DNA from: Nitrobacter sp963807355
GTDB taxonomy: Bacteria; Pseudomonadota; Alphaproteobacteria; Rhizobiales; Xanthobacteraceae
Length of the DNA: 64,000 nucleotides
Direction: 5' to 3'
Assembly: GCA_963807355.1 (NCBI GenBank)
Contig: CAWEBX010000025.1
Coordinates: forward strand, 1-64,000
Under the pieces are notes generated by a model that was given only the letters and a program-made list of their open reading frames with translations, made no database searches and had not been told where the DNA came from. The position numbers and the translations under genes were made by a program. Below, in pieces: positions 33,779 to 43,412 of this stretch. How positions within the stretch are numbered: the first letter of the stretch is position 1; each line of letters opens with the position of its first letter.

Positions 33779-34793
33779 TCACCCGTTGGAAACCGCAATC
33801 AGCTGCTTCAGCTTGTTCATGGCGCCCCCGCCGTCGAGCGATTTCGTGCCGAGCGCGACGCCGTCCTTCAAGGTCTTCGCCTTGCCCGCCACGATCAGAG
33901 CCGCCGCCGCGTTGAGCAGCGCGACATCACGGAAGGCGCCGGGTCTACCTTCAAGCACGTCGCGCAAGGCCGCCGCGTTCGCCTCGGCGTCGCCACCCTT
34001 CAGCGCATCGCCACCCGCGCGGGGCAATCCCGCGTCCTCCGGCGTCACTTCGAAGGTGCGGATATTGCCGTTTTCGAGCGCGGCGACGAATGTCGGGCCG
34101 GTGAGGGTGATCTCATCCAAGCCGTCCGAGCCGTGAACGACCCATACCGATTCGGAACCGAGGTTCTTCAGCACCTGCGCCAGCGGTTGCACCCATTGCC
34201 GCGAGAACACGCCAACCATCTGCCGCCTGACGCCGGCGGGATTGGACAGTGGCCCCAGCAGATTGAAGATGGTGCGGGTTGCGAGTTCGACACGTGTCGG
34301 GCCGACATTCTTCATCGCGGGATGGTGCGATGGCGCGAACATGAAGCCGATGCCCGCCTCGTTGACGCAGCGGCCGACCTGTTCAGGGGAGAGGTCGATT
34401 TTGATGCCGAGCGCAGCGAGGCAGTCGGCAGCTCCGGATTTAGAAGATAGCGCGCGGTTGCCGTGCTTGGCGACGGGGACGCCGGCACCTGCGACGATGA
34501 ACGACGCGCAGGTTGAGACATTCACTGAGCCTGAGCCGTCGCCACCGGTGCCGACCACATCGACCGCGTGCGTGGGCGCTTTGACTTCGCAGCATCTTCG
34601 ATCGCATCGCCGAGACCGCCCCGGTGATTTCGTCGACGGTTTCGCCGCGCACGCGCAGCGCCATCAAAATTCCGCCCATTTGCGAGGGCGTTGCTTCGCC
34701 GGACATCATACGGTCGAACGCGGATGCAGCTTCCTCACGCGTCAGGGTCGCGCCGGTGGCGACTTTTCCAATGAGAACCTTGAGATCGTCCAT
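33779..34793 (-). pseudogene. trpD: anthranilate phosphoribosyltransferase with a one-base frameshift
   Basis: It transfers phosphoribose to anthranilate. Both halves are well conserved: the N-terminus MDDLKVLIGKVATGATLTRE, then after the break VGTGGDGSGSVNVSTCASFI (PRPP loop), AKHGNRALSSKSGAADCLAA, FAPSHHPAMKNVGPTR and FNLLGPLSNPAG. The frame shifts by one base near 34,585, between SAMRSKMLR and the PRPP loop, as if one A had been inserted. An intact gene would encode ~338 residues. Because the rest shows no decay, a sequencing error is as likely as a real tryptophan defect. Confidence 0.88.
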
Positions 34794-34830
34794 CGGATGC
34801 TTTCGGAATACGGGAGCGGGTCGGTCCCCG

Positions 34831-36738
34831 TCAGAAGTTGCTGGCGCCGATGATTTGCGCCACTGCCGCCTGGTTGATCGTGGTGCCGATCTCGGCTTCG
34901 AGCTTGGCGATGTACTGGCCGACATACTCATCCGACAGGCTGCGCCGGATGCCCTCACGCAGCTTCTTCGTCTCATCGGAGGCAAGATCGAGCGGCGGTA
35001 CCTTCACGTCGGTGACCCGGAAAACGATCCATTCCTCGTGACCCGCGCCAGGCGCCTGGCCGGCTCCGCCTTTGACGACGCGGAATGCGGCGGCGACCAA
35101 GGCGGCGGGCAATTCGGCCGTTGTGGCGTCCCGTTTGATAGCACTCGCGCTTTCGACCTTGAGACCGAGGCCGGCTGCCTCGTCGGCGAGCTTGCCGCCC
35201 TGGTCGAGCTTACGGACCATGTCCGTGGCCTTGGTCAACAGGCGGCCGCTGATCTGGTCGTCGCGCCACCCCGCCTCGACCTTGTCCCTGACCTCGTCGA
35301 GAGTGCGGTCGCGCGAGGGTGTGACGCCGAGAAGGTCAAACCAGACGAAGCCGTTATTACCGAGTTGCAGCGTTTCGTTGTCGACGCCGACATCGCTGGC
35401 GAATGCCTGCGCGATCAGGTCGGCTCCCTGCGGAAGCCCTGTAACGGGTTTGCCGTCCGGTGCGCGTCCGGAGCGGTCGACGGCCTCGATGGTGACCGCG
35501 GTCAGTCCAAGCTTCTTGGCAGCCTCGATAACGGTCGCGCCGCCGCCGCGCTCGTCCTCCATCTTATTGTGGAGGTTGTTGATCTCGGAGCGCGCGCGTT
35601 CAACCGCGACATCGTGCTTCAGTTTTTCGGCAACGCTTTCGTAGGTCGGCTGATTTCCTGGCTCGATGCGGCCGACCTTGATCAGCGCGACGCCGAATTT
35701 GCCCTGGATCGGCTGGCTGATCTCGTCGGTCTTCATCGCAAACCCTGCGTTGGCGATGGCTGGATCAACGATCTCGGATCTCGGGATCGTACCAAGGTCG
35801 ATGTCGGACGTTGCAAGGCCGCGCTCTTTGGCGATATCGTCGAATGACGCGCCGCTGGTGATCTTCTCCCGTGCGGCCTGAGCGTCTGTGATGTTGGGGA
35901 ACATGATCTGCCGGAGTTGCCGCCGTTCGGGCGTGGACAGCTTGTTCTTGCGTTCCTCATAGACCTTTCTGGTGTCGTCGTCGGACACCGCCGTCCATTT
36001 GGCGACCTCCTCGGGTGTCAGTATCACCAATGCGATCTTGCGATATTCCGGCGCGCGGAACTGCATTTTGTGGGCGTTAAAATAACCGGACAATTGGTCC
36101 GCCGTGGGAGGATCGATGCTTCCGGCCTGTGCCGCGCCGAGCTTGACGTAATCGATGGTCCGTTGCTCGTTCTGGAAGCGGTTCAGCGCCTCCAGCAACT
36201 TCGTTGAAGGTTCGACGCCAGCCGTCACCGTTCCGGCGATCTGGCGGCGCAGCGTCGTATGCCGCTGCTCGGCGACATAGCGTTGCTCGGTGTACCCCAG
36301 CTGTCGGATCAGGCCGGCGAAGCGCGCCGGATCGAAGGCGTCATGAGCTCCCTTGAAGTTGGGATCGGTCATGATCTGGCGGCTGATTTCCTTATCCGAA
36401 ACTGCGAGGCCCTTGCGCCGGGCGTCCTCATCGAGCGCAGCTTCCGCGATCACTTGCTGCAAAATCTGACGGTCGAGGCCGAGGGCCCTGACCTGATCGG
36501 GAGGCAGCGCGCGGCCGAACTGGCGTCCGATCTGTTGCAGACGGTCGTTGTAGATTTGCCGAAACTGCTCGGTCGAAATCTCGGTGCTGCCGACCGTAGC
36601 CAGCGACGACTGGCCGAAGCCATGAAAGATATCCGCGATGCCCCAGATGCCAAAGGCGACGATCAACAAGCCCATCACGATCGTCATGATGGCCTTGCCG
36701 AGCCAGTTTGATGAGGCGTTGCGTATTCCTCGAAGCAT
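34831..36738 (-). CDS. ppiD: periplasmic folding chaperone / peptidyl-prolyl isomerase PpiD
   Basis: A 635-residue inner-membrane-anchored chaperone. The start MLRGIRNASSNWLGKAIMTI leads into one membrane helix (MTIVMGLLIVAFGIWGIADI). A SurA-like N-terminal domain follows (VIAEAALDEDARRKGLAVSD; AFDPARFAGLIRQLGYTEQR), then a parvulin-type PPIase domain (RQLRQIMFPNITDAQAAREK; SDIDLGTIPRSEIVDPAIAN; PIQGKFGVALIKVGRI) and a long C-terminal part. The start at 36,738 is 37 bp upstream of the trpD side; an earlier ATG lacks the family start. It is divergent from tpiA across 255 bp. Confidence 0.94.
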   Translation of the reverse strand: MLRGIRNASSNWLGKAIMTIVMGLLIVAFGIWGIADIFHGFGQSSLATVGSTEISTEQFRQIYNDRLQQIGRQFGRALPPDQVRALGLDRQILQQVIAEAALDEDARRKGLAVSDKEISRQIMTDPNFKGAHDAFDPARFAGLIRQLGYTEQRYVAEQRHTTLRRQIAGTVTAGVEPSTKLLEALNRFQNEQRTIDYVKLGAAQAGSIDPPTADQLSGYFNAHKMQFRAPEYRKIALVILTPEEVAKWTAVSDDDTRKVYEERKNKLSTPERRQLRQIMFPNITDAQAAREKITSGASFDDIAKERGLATSDIDLGTIPRSEIVDPAIANAGFAMKTDEISQPIQGKFGVALIKVGRIEPGNQPTYESVAEKLKHDVAVERARSEINNLHNKMEDERGGGATVIEAAKKLGLTAVTIEAVDRSGRAPDGKPVTGLPQGADLIAQAFASDVGVDNETLQLGNNGFVWFDLLGVTPSRDRTLDEVRDKVEAGWRDDQISGRLLTKATDMVRKLDQGGKLADEAAGLGLKVESASAIKRDATTAELPAALVAAAFRVVKGGAGQAPGAGHEEWIVFRVTDVKVPPLDLASDETKKLREGIRRSLSDEYVGQYIAKLEAEIGTTINQAAVAQIIGASNF

Positions 36739-36993
36739 GAGTCCGTCTTTTGTAGGAGGGAAGCGGGTCGCACCTGAGCGGAAGCCGCGCCAGGGCGCCA
36801 CCGAGTTGATAACGCATCATAAAGTGGCAAGCGCGCCGTCGCAACCTCAGTGGAACGCCTCGACTATAAGCCGCACCGGGTACCGGAGACTGGCCCCGGC
36901 CGATAACCTCTGCTAGCAAAGGTCCGCCAACTTCGGCGTCGGATTGCCGGTATGCCGAGGTGGCGCAACGTCAAAATCATCCATGAGAGATCC

Positions 36994-37746
36994 ATGACCG
37001 GGCTGCGACCGCTGATTGCTGGAAACTGGAAGATGAACGGCCTCAAGGCTTCGGCCAGCGAGCTCGGCCAGATGATCGCAGGTTCGGACGGCCCCGCGCA
37101 AAAAGCCGATCTGCTGATCTGTCCGCCGGCGACGCTGGTATTGGCGTTTGTGGGTGCGGTCCAGGGTTCGCCGGTGCGGATCGGCGGGCAGGATTGTCAT
37201 CCCAAACCCTCCGGTGCTCATACGGGCGATATTTCCGCCGAGATGCTGGCGGATGCGGGCGCCACCGCCGTCATCGTCGGCCATTCCGAGCGCCGCGCCG
37301 ATCATGCAGAGACCGACGCTCTCGTGAGGCAAAAAGCCGAAGCCGCCTGGCGGGCGGGGCTGATCGCCATCGTCTGCGTCGGCGAAACCCAGGACCAGCG
37401 TGATGCCGGTCAGACGCTTGAGGTGGTCGGACAACAGCTTACGGGTTCGCTGCCGGACGGCGTGACCGCCACCAATCTCGTCGTGGCCTACGAGCCGGTC
37501 TGGGCGATCGGCACCGGACGGACGCCGACATCGGAAGATGTTCAGGAAGTCCATAGATTTATCCGCGAACAGCTCGCGGAACGGTTTAGCGTGGAGGGGG
37601 CGAAAGTTCGTATCCTCTATGGCGGATCGGTGAAGCCGTCGAACGCTGCGGAGTTGTTGGCGGTTCCGAATGTAAACGGGGCGTTGATCGGCGGCGCCAG
37701 CCTCAAGGCGGCAGATTTCCTTGGGATCGCCCAAGCCGTTGCCTGA
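36994..37746 (+). CDS. tpiA: triosephosphate isomerase
   Basis: It interconverts dihydroxyacetone phosphate and glyceraldehyde 3-phosphate. It has 250 residues with all catalytic elements: Asn/Lys in AGNWKMNG, His in VIVGHSERR and Glu in VAYEPVWAIGTGRTP. The phosphate-binding loop is LYGGSVKPSNAAELL. The start at 36,994 (MTGLRPLIAGNWKMNG) matches the family; an in-frame ATG 42 bp upstream adds unrelated residues. It is first in a run with secG and pyrG. Confidence 0.97.
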   Translation: MTGLRPLIAGNWKMNGLKASASELGQMIAGSDGPAQKADLLICPPATLVLAFVGAVQGSPVRIGGQDCHPKPSGAHTGDISAEMLADAGATAVIVGHSERRADHAETDALVRQKAEAAWRAGLIAIVCVGETQDQRDAGQTLEVVGQQLTGSLPDGVTATNLVVAYEPVWAIGTGRTPTSEDVQEVHRFIREQLAERFSVEGAKVRILYGGSVKPSNAAELLAVPNVNGALIGGASLKAADFLGIAQAVA

Positions 37747-37945
37747 CCGTTCATCTCGTGGGGCCCAGCGGCCCTGCGGGGGTGACAACGTCGCGCCTGA
37801 TCGTGTAGATACCGCCGAGTGTGGCGGTTCAGAAGTTCGCTTTCAGTGTCAGCGAGTCCGTCAGGCGAACTTCTCAAGCCCCGCAAGCAAGCCCCGCAAG
37901 ATCGTGACTCCGGCTGGCGGGCGCGCGCTGTGATGGAAGGCCAAG

Positions 37946-38335
37946 ATGCAGACCGTTGTTATCGTAATCCACCTGATCATCGTTTCGGTACTGACCATCA
38001 TCGTGCTGCTGCAAAAGTCCGAAGGCGGCGGCCTCGGCATGGGCGGCGGCGCCGGATTTATGTCAAGCCGGGGCACCGCGAATTTGCTGACGCGCACTAC
38101 GGCCTTCCTTGCGGCTGGCTTTTTCGTGACCAGCCTGTTCCTGTCATGGCTTGCGGGCGTCCATCAAAATCCGGGTTCGATCCTGGATGGAGCCCCAGCG
38201 TCGCAGTCCCAGCCGGCAGGAGGCACGACCCCGGTAACTCCGCCCTCCGGCGGCGGCCTCCTCGATTCGCTGAAACAATCGGACCAGCCGGTCCCGCCGG
38301 CGCCCGCCGGTCCGCAAGCGCCGCGTTCGCAATAA
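37946..38335 (+). CDS. secG: preprotein translocase subunit SecG
   Basis: A small inner-membrane subunit of SecYEG that aids protein export. It has 129 residues: a first helix (MQTVVIVIHLIIVSVLTIIV), the conserved LLQKSEGGGLGMGGGAGF loop, a second helix (TRTTAFLAAGFFVTSLFLSW) and a Pro/Gly/Ser-rich cytoplasmic tail typical of alphaproteobacteria. Confidence 0.95.
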   Translation: MQTVVIVIHLIIVSVLTIIVLLQKSEGGGLGMGGGAGFMSSRGTANLLTRTTAFLAAGFFVTSLFLSWLAGVHQNPGSILDGAPASQSQPAGGTTPVTPPSGGGLLDSLKQSDQPVPPAPAGPQAPRSQ

Positions 38336-38501
38336 AGCGGGGCATTGATGCAGAACCGGGATTACCGCTCTGCATCAAAAGCCTTAGCTAAGAGACTGCA
38401 ATCGTTTGAATTTTGAAGTCACCCATAGCCGATCCGCATTCCGGCTGACGGCTGGGATTGGTTTTGGCGAATTGTCTCGGGAGCCTTAAAGGTTGAGACC
38501 C

Positions 38502-40133
38502 ATGGCGCGGTATATTTTCATCACCGGCGGCGTGGTTTCCTCGCTCGGAAAAGGTCTGGCTTCGGCAGCGCTCGGCGCGCTGTTGCAGGCGCGTGGCTAC
38601 AAGGTCCGCCTTCGCAAGCTCGACCCCTACCTCAACCTCGATCCGGGAACGATGTCGCCCTACCAGCACGGCGAAGTGTTCGTGACTGACGACGGTGCTG
38701 AGACCGATCTCGATCTCGGTCATTACGAGCGCTTTACCGGGCGCCCCGCGACCAAGCAGGACAACATCACCACCGGCCGCATCTATCAGGACATCCTGAC
38801 CAAGGAGCGCCGCGGCGACTATCTTGGGGCTACGATCCAAGTGGTTCCCCATGTCACCAACGCCATCAAGCATTTCATCCTCGACGGTAATGATGGCTAT
38901 GACTTCGTGCTGTGCGAGATTGGCGGCACGGTGGGTGACATTGAGGGGCTACCGTTCTTCGAGGCGATCCGGCAGATCAAGAACGATCTCCCGCGCGGTG
39001 CTGCGATTTACGTTCACCTGACGCTGCTGCCGTTTATCCCGAGCGCTGGCGAGTTGAAGACCAAGCCCACGCAGCATTCGGTGAAGGAATTGCGATCCAT
39101 CGGCATCCAGCCCGATATCCTGCTGTGCCGCACCGACCGGGAAATCCCCAAGGAGGAGCGCCGGAAGCTCGGATTGTTCTGCAATGTCCGGGAAAGCGCC
39201 GTGATCGAGGCGCGCGATGCAGATAACATCTATGCCGTGCCGGAAGTCTATCACGCCGCAGGCCTCGACGACGAGGTTCTGGCGGCGTTTGGAATCGAGC
39301 CGGCTGCGCCTCCGGCGCTGCAAGGCTGGCATGAGATCAACGAGCGCATCCGCAATCCGGAAGGAGCAGTGACGATTGCGATTGTCGGCAAGTACACCGG
39401 CATGAAGGACGCCTACAAATCGCTGATCGAGGCGCTGTCCCATGGCGGTATCGCCAACAAGGTGAAAGTCAGTCTCGACTGGATCGAGAGCGAAGTGTTC
39501 GAAAACGAAGATGCCGCACCATTCCTCGGACATGTCGATGGCATTCTGGTGCCGGGCGGTTTTGGCCAGCGCGGCGCCGAGGGCAAGATCAAGGCAGCGC
39601 GGTTCGCTCGCGAAAGGCGTGTACCGTATTTCGGCATCTGCTTTGGGATGCAGATGGCCGTGATCGAGGCGGCCCGCAACCTGGTTGGAATTGCAGACGC
39701 TAACTCGACCGAATTCGGCCCGACCAGCGAGCCGCTGGTCGGGCTGATGACCGAATGGCTCCGTGGCAACGAACTGGAGAAGCGCGCGAAGGCTGGAGAT
39801 CTCGGCGGCACCATGCGGCTTGGCGCCTATCCGGCGGCGCTTAGGCGCGGCAGTCGCGTCTCAGGAATCTACGGCGGGGCGCTGGAGGTTTCCGAGCGGC
39901 ACCGCCATCGCTACGAAGTCAACACTGCCTACAAGGACCGCCTGGAGCACCACGGACTACTGTTCTCGGGCCTCTCGCCTGACGGTGTGCTGCCGGAGAT
40001 CGTCGAGTACGAAGATCATCCCTGGTTCATCGGTGTGCAATACCATCCAGAACTGAAGTCACGGCCGTTCGAGCCGCACCCGCTATTCGCCTCGTTCATC
40101 CAGGCGGCGGTGGTGCAGAGCCGGCTGGTGTAG
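38502..40133 (+). CDS. pyrG: CTP synthase
   Basis: It makes CTP from UTP, ATP and glutamine. It has 543 residues. The synthase domain has ARYIFITGGVVSSLGKGLAS (P-loop), LDPYLNLDPGTMSPYQHGEV and ETDLDLGHYERFT. The glutaminase domain has the oxyanion loop GILVPGGFGQRG, nucleophile Cys in YFGICFGMQMAV and His/Glu in GVQYHPELKSRP. ATG at 38,502 (MARYIF) is the family start; the in-frame ATG at 38,493 is less likely. It converges with the PAAR gene with only 4 bp between stops. Confidence 0.97.
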   Translation: MARYIFITGGVVSSLGKGLASAALGALLQARGYKVRLRKLDPYLNLDPGTMSPYQHGEVFVTDDGAETDLDLGHYERFTGRPATKQDNITTGRIYQDILTKERRGDYLGATIQVVPHVTNAIKHFILDGNDGYDFVLCEIGGTVGDIEGLPFFEAIRQIKNDLPRGAAIYVHLTLLPFIPSAGELKTKPTQHSVKELRSIGIQPDILLCRTDREIPKEERRKLGLFCNVRESAVIEARDADNIYAVPEVYHAAGLDDEVLAAFGIEPAAPPALQGWHEINERIRNPEGAVTIAIVGKYTGMKDAYKSLIEALSHGGIANKVKVSLDWIESEVFENEDAAPFLGHVDGILVPGGFGQRGAEGKIKAARFARERRVPYFGICFGMQMAVIEAARNLVGIADANSTEFGPTSEPLVGLMTEWLRGNELEKRAKAGDLGGTMRLGAYPAALRRGSRVSGIYGGALEVSERHRHRYEVNTAYKDRLEHHGLLFSGLSPDGVLPEIVEYEDHPWFIGVQYHPELKSRPFEPHPLFASFIQAAVVQSRLV

Positions 40134-40137
40134 CTCA

Positions 40138-40494
40138 TTATTTTGCACACCCGGATGTTTGGTCGCCCTGACGCGCCATCGGCTTGCCGTTGATGAATAC
40201 GCCATGGCCGCTAGAAGTGACCGAGCCGCCGCATCCGGTTCGGTCGCCGGTCACCGTTGCGGGTTTGCCGTTGATGAAGACGTTAGGCGATCCCTCGATC
40301 AACGCGCCGCCGGTCGTAGAGTCGCCCTGACGTGCGGCGGGTTTGCCGTTAACCATCACGTCCTGACTTCCGCCGGTCACGACGCCCGACGATTGCGATG
40401 CCGGGTTTGGCGTCTGGCTCCGCGCCGGTCCCAGTTGAGCCGCACCGATAAAGGCATATGCAGAGACGGTAAAAACAATAAGGGGCAGTCGCAT
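40138..40494 (-). CDS. PAAR-motif protein with a signal peptide
   Basis: A 118-residue protein. Residues 1-~27 form a Sec signal (MRLPLIVFTVSAYAFIGAAQ). The rest is three PAAR-type repeats, each with NGKPxAxxGD: VNGKPAARQGDSTTGG, INGKPATVTGDRTGCG, INGKPMARQGDQTSGC. PAAR proteins form the sharp tip of type VI secretion spikes and are normally not exported by Sec, so the signal peptide is unusual. The start at 40,494 has GGAGG five bases upstream; the longer start at 40,518 would bury the signal. No other type VI genes are in the window. Confidence 0.85.
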   Translation of the reverse strand: MRLPLIVFTVSAYAFIGAAQLGPARSQTPNPASQSSGVVTGGSQDVMVNGKPAARQGDSTTGGALIEGSPNVFINGKPATVTGDRTGCGGSVTSSGHGVFINGKPMARQGDQTSGCAK

Positions 40495-40632
40495 TAGGCC
40501 TCCGGGGCAATGCCGCAAAGCTTATCAAACCGGTCCCGAGGGGCTATGCTTCGCGCGCACGCTCGCATTCCGCGCATGCGGGTTGATCCTGCCGCTGCGG
40601 CCCGGCATGGTCCGCCGATAAAGGAATTCACC

Positions 40633-41496
40633 TTGAACCAGTCCGTCTCCGCAGCGCCCGTCGTCTCCGTCGGCTCCGTAACTTTCGGCCAGGACCAGCC
40701 CCTGTCGATCATCGCCGGTCCGTGCCAGATGGAAAGCCGGGCTCATGCAGTCGAGGTGGCCGGCGCGCTGAAGGAAATCGCCGCGCGGCTGAACATCGGC
40801 CTTGTCTTTAAGTCCTCGTTCGACAAGGCCAACCGCACCAGTGCTTCGGGCGCGCGGGGGATCGGGTTGAAGCAGGCTCTGCCGGTTTTCGCAGAGATTC
40901 GGTCATCGCTCGGATTGCCTGTGCTGACCGACGTCCACGAGGCAGCCCAATGCGCCGAGGTCGCGCAGGCGGTCGATGTGTTGCAGATACCCGCATTCCT
41001 ATGCCGGCAGACTGACCTTTTGTTGGCGGTGGCGGCGACCGGCAAGGTCGTCAATGTCAAGAAGGGGCAATTTATGGCGCCATGGGATATGGGGAACGTG
41101 GTGGCCAAGATCACCGGCGGCGGCAACCGCAATGTGCTGGTGACCGAGCGCGGCGCATCGTTCGGCTACAATACGCTGGTGTCCGATATGCGCGCGCTGC
41201 CAATCCTTGCGCGCACCACCGGCGCGCCCATCATCTTCGATGCGACTCATTCCGTGCAGCAGCCGGGCGGCAAGGGTACCTCGTCTGGCGGTGAGCGCGA
41301 ATTCGTGCCGGTGCTGGCGCGCGCGGCAGTCGCGGTCGGCGTCGCTGGCGTGTTCATCGAGACCCATCCAGATCCCGATCATGCGCCGTCGGACGGCCCC
41401 AACATGGTGCCGCTGCGTGAGTTCGAGGCGTTGGTGCGAAGGCTGATGGCGTTTGATGCGCTGGCGAAGGCGACCGATCCGGCCCGCCCGAAATGA
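40633..41496 (+). CDS. kdsA: 3-deoxy-8-phosphooctulonate synthase
   Basis: It condenses phosphoenolpyruvate and arabinose 5-phosphate for the KDO of lipopolysaccharide. About 287 residues with IIAGPCQMESRAHAVEVAGA, FKSSFDKANRTSASGARGIG, LPVLTDVHEAAQCAEVA, DVLQIPAFLCRQTDLL, VNVKKGQFMAPWDM and DATHSVQQPGG. TTG at 40,633 follows AAGGA and gives the normal N-terminus (LNQSVSAAPVV); longer in-frame ATG starts add ~40 low-complexity residues. The stop overlaps the MFS gene by 4 bp. Confidence 0.94.
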   Translation: MNQSVSAAPVVSVGSVTFGQDQPLSIIAGPCQMESRAHAVEVAGALKEIAARLNIGLVFKSSFDKANRTSASGARGIGLKQALPVFAEIRSSLGLPVLTDVHEAAQCAEVAQAVDVLQIPAFLCRQTDLLLAVAATGKVVNVKKGQFMAPWDMGNVVAKITGGGNRNVLVTERGASFGYNTLVSDMRALPILARTTGAPIIFDATHSVQQPGGKGTSSGGEREFVPVLARAAVAVGVAGVFIETHPDPDHAPSDGPNMVPLREFEALVRRLMAFDALAKATDPARPK

Positions 41497-42704
41497 CATC
41501 GGTGCCCCCGGCCGCGGCCGAAAAGCACAGACTGCCGCCGCTCCTCAATATCATTGCTCTGGCCACCTTCGCGGCGAGCCTGTCGACGCGTGCGATGGAT
41601 CCGGTGTTGCCGCATGTCGCCGACGATTTGTCGGTGACGGTCGCCACCGCCGCCGGCCTCTCGGCGGTCACCGCATTTTCGTTTGCAGTCGTGCAGCCGC
41701 TGATCGGCGCTGCAGCCGATATCTTCGGCAAGGGGCGGCTGATGCTGATGTGCCTGGTGCTGCTCGGCATTTCGAACGTCGCCGGCGCATTGTGCTCGTC
41801 CTACAGCGCGCTGTTCGCGACGCGCGTTTTTGCGGGGATAGCATCGGGCGGTGTTTTCCCGGTCGCGCTCGGCATGGCGAGCGACCTGGTGCCGATGCCG
41901 CAGCGCCAGGTGGCGATCGGCCGAACCATCGCGGGTACGATGGGAGGCAACCTGCTGGGCGCCTCGTTTTCCGGCGTGATTGGCGATCTCGTCGGCTGGC
42001 GCGGCGTGCTAGTCGTGCTCGGAGCGCTGGTTCTTGCGGCCTCGATTGCTGTTGGGCTTGGATTTCACCGCGGCGACGCGATCGCAACCTCGCGGCGCAT
42101 GAAGTTTGCCGATCTGCGACAGGGCTATCGGCAGATCTTCAGCAATTCTAACGCCAAGGTCTGCTACTCTGCTGTTTTCGTCGAAGGCTGCTGCGTGCTT
42201 GGACTGTTTCCCTACGTTGCGGCGTTTCTGTTCGAACTCGGTGAAACCCGGCTTTCGATCGCGGGCATCGTCATCGCGGGATTTGCCGTCGGCGGCCTGT
42301 TCTACACCATGACGATATCGCAGTTCCTGTCGCTGCTCGGCGTACGCGGCCTGATGATATCAGGCGCAATGATGGTGGCGGCGCAACTTATCGCGGTTGC
42401 CTTCGGTCCGGACTGGCGTATCCAGATGCTCAGCTTCATCTTGATGGGCTGGGGCTTCTACATGCTGCATGGCTGCCTGCAGGTGTTCGCCAGCGAATTG
42501 TCCGAGCAGGCGCGGGCGACGGCGTTGTCGCTGCATTCGTTCTTCTTTTACATGGGGCAGACTGCCGGTCCGATCGTCTATGGAGTGAGCCTTTCCTGGG
42601 CCGGAAAATTTCCCACGCTTGCCGCGAACGCCGTTGTCATCGCAATTCTCGGGTTGGCTTGTGCGGGGCTACTGACCGGGAGGGCCGCCTCACGCGCGCG
42701 TTAA
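41493..42704 (+). CDS. MFS transporter (DHA1-type)
   Basis: A 403-residue inner-membrane protein with about twelve hydrophobic segments. It carries the family's first-loop region (VQPLIGAAADIFGKGRLMLM, the GxxxDxxGRR-like motif) and a proline/glycine-rich fifth helix (GTMGGNLLGASFSGVIGDLV). It overlaps kdsA (ATGA), suggesting co-expression. The substrate is unknown; drug/metabolite exporters of this group are the nearest type. Confidence 0.88.
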   Translation: MTSVPPAAAEKHRLPPLLNIIALATFAASLSTRAMDPVLPHVADDLSVTVATAAGLSAVTAFSFAVVQPLIGAAADIFGKGRLMLMCLVLLGISNVAGALCSSYSALFATRVFAGIASGGVFPVALGMASDLVPMPQRQVAIGRTIAGTMGGNLLGASFSGVIGDLVGWRGVLVVLGALVLAASIAVGLGFHRGDAIATSRRMKFADLRQGYRQIFSNSNAKVCYSAVFVEGCCVLGLFPYVAAFLFELGETRLSIAGIVIAGFAVGGLFYTMTISQFLSLLGVRGLMISGAMMVAAQLIAVAFGPDWRIQMLSFILMGWGFYMLHGCLQVFASELSEQARATALSLHSFFFYMGQTAGPIVYGVSLSWAGKFPTLAANAVVIAILGLACAGLLTGRAASRAR

Positions 42705-42721
42705 AGAATCTCGGTCCGCGC

Positions 42722-43198
42722 TCAACCTCGGCCTCGGTAGGATGGGACGGCCTGATCGGGAATCCAGACGCCCTCCGGCGCCGTGCCTGTCTGCCAGAAT
42801 ACGTCGATGGGAATGCCGCCGCGCGGAAACCAGTAGCCGCCGATACGCAGCCATTTCGGCCTGACCGCGCCGACGGTGCGCTTGCCGATTGCCACCGTGC
42901 AGTCCTCGTGGAAGGCCCCGTGATTGCGAAAACTGGCGAGATAGAGCTTGAGCGATTTCGACTCCAGCAGCCAGGACCCCGGCACATAATCGATTACCAA
43001 ATGCGCAAAATCCGGCTGACCGGTGACCGGGCACAGCGCGGTAAACTCCGGCACCGTGAACCGCGCGACATAGTTGGTGCCCTTCTGTGGATTAGGCACG
43101 CGGTCGAGTTTTGCCTTCTCCGGAGAATCAGGCCACGCCACGGCGCGGCCGAGTTGCAAAGGAGACGATTTTGGCGAAGAGAGGAGCTTTCCTGGCAT
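42722..43198 (-). CDS. queF: NADPH-dependent 7-cyano-7-deazaguanine reductase
   Basis: It reduces preQ0 to preQ1 in queuosine synthesis. It has 158 residues, the short unimodular type. The nucleophile cysteine is in EFTALCPVTGQPDFAHL. The QueF signature is ESKSLKLYLASFRNHGAFHE followed by DC. The tail is WLRIGGYWFPRGGIPIDVFW. The start at 43,198 (MPGKLLSSPKSS) fits the length of relatives better than 43,261. It is divergent from eno. Confidence 0.95.
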   Translation of the reverse strand: MPGKLLSSPKSSPLQLGRAVAWPDSPEKAKLDRVPNPQKGTNYVARFTVPEFTALCPVTGQPDFAHLVIDYVPGSWLLESKSLKLYLASFRNHGAFHEDCTVAIGKRTVGAVRPKWLRIGGYWFPRGGIPIDVFWQTGTAPEGVWIPDQAVPSYRGRG

Positions 43199-43412
43199 GA
43201 TCGTCTCTATCAAAGCGGGAGCAGCGGAAGTGGAGCCGGTTTTGCATCGATTACGCTGCAAATAGATTTATTCAGCGCATGATCTTTTCGCGAATCTCTG
43301 CTGATAGCCAATCCTGACGGGCTCGTCACGAGGGCGTCACGATTTACGGCCTTTCCCGCCCCCAAGCATTGCTGTAGAAGCAGCGCAAAATCTAGTGATT
43401 CAAGAGGTTCTT

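Noticed and set aside
40510..40632. 41-residue N-terminal extension of kdsA
   Set aside because: Arg/Ala-rich and unlike the family; the TTG at 40,633 with its AAGGA box gives the normal protein.
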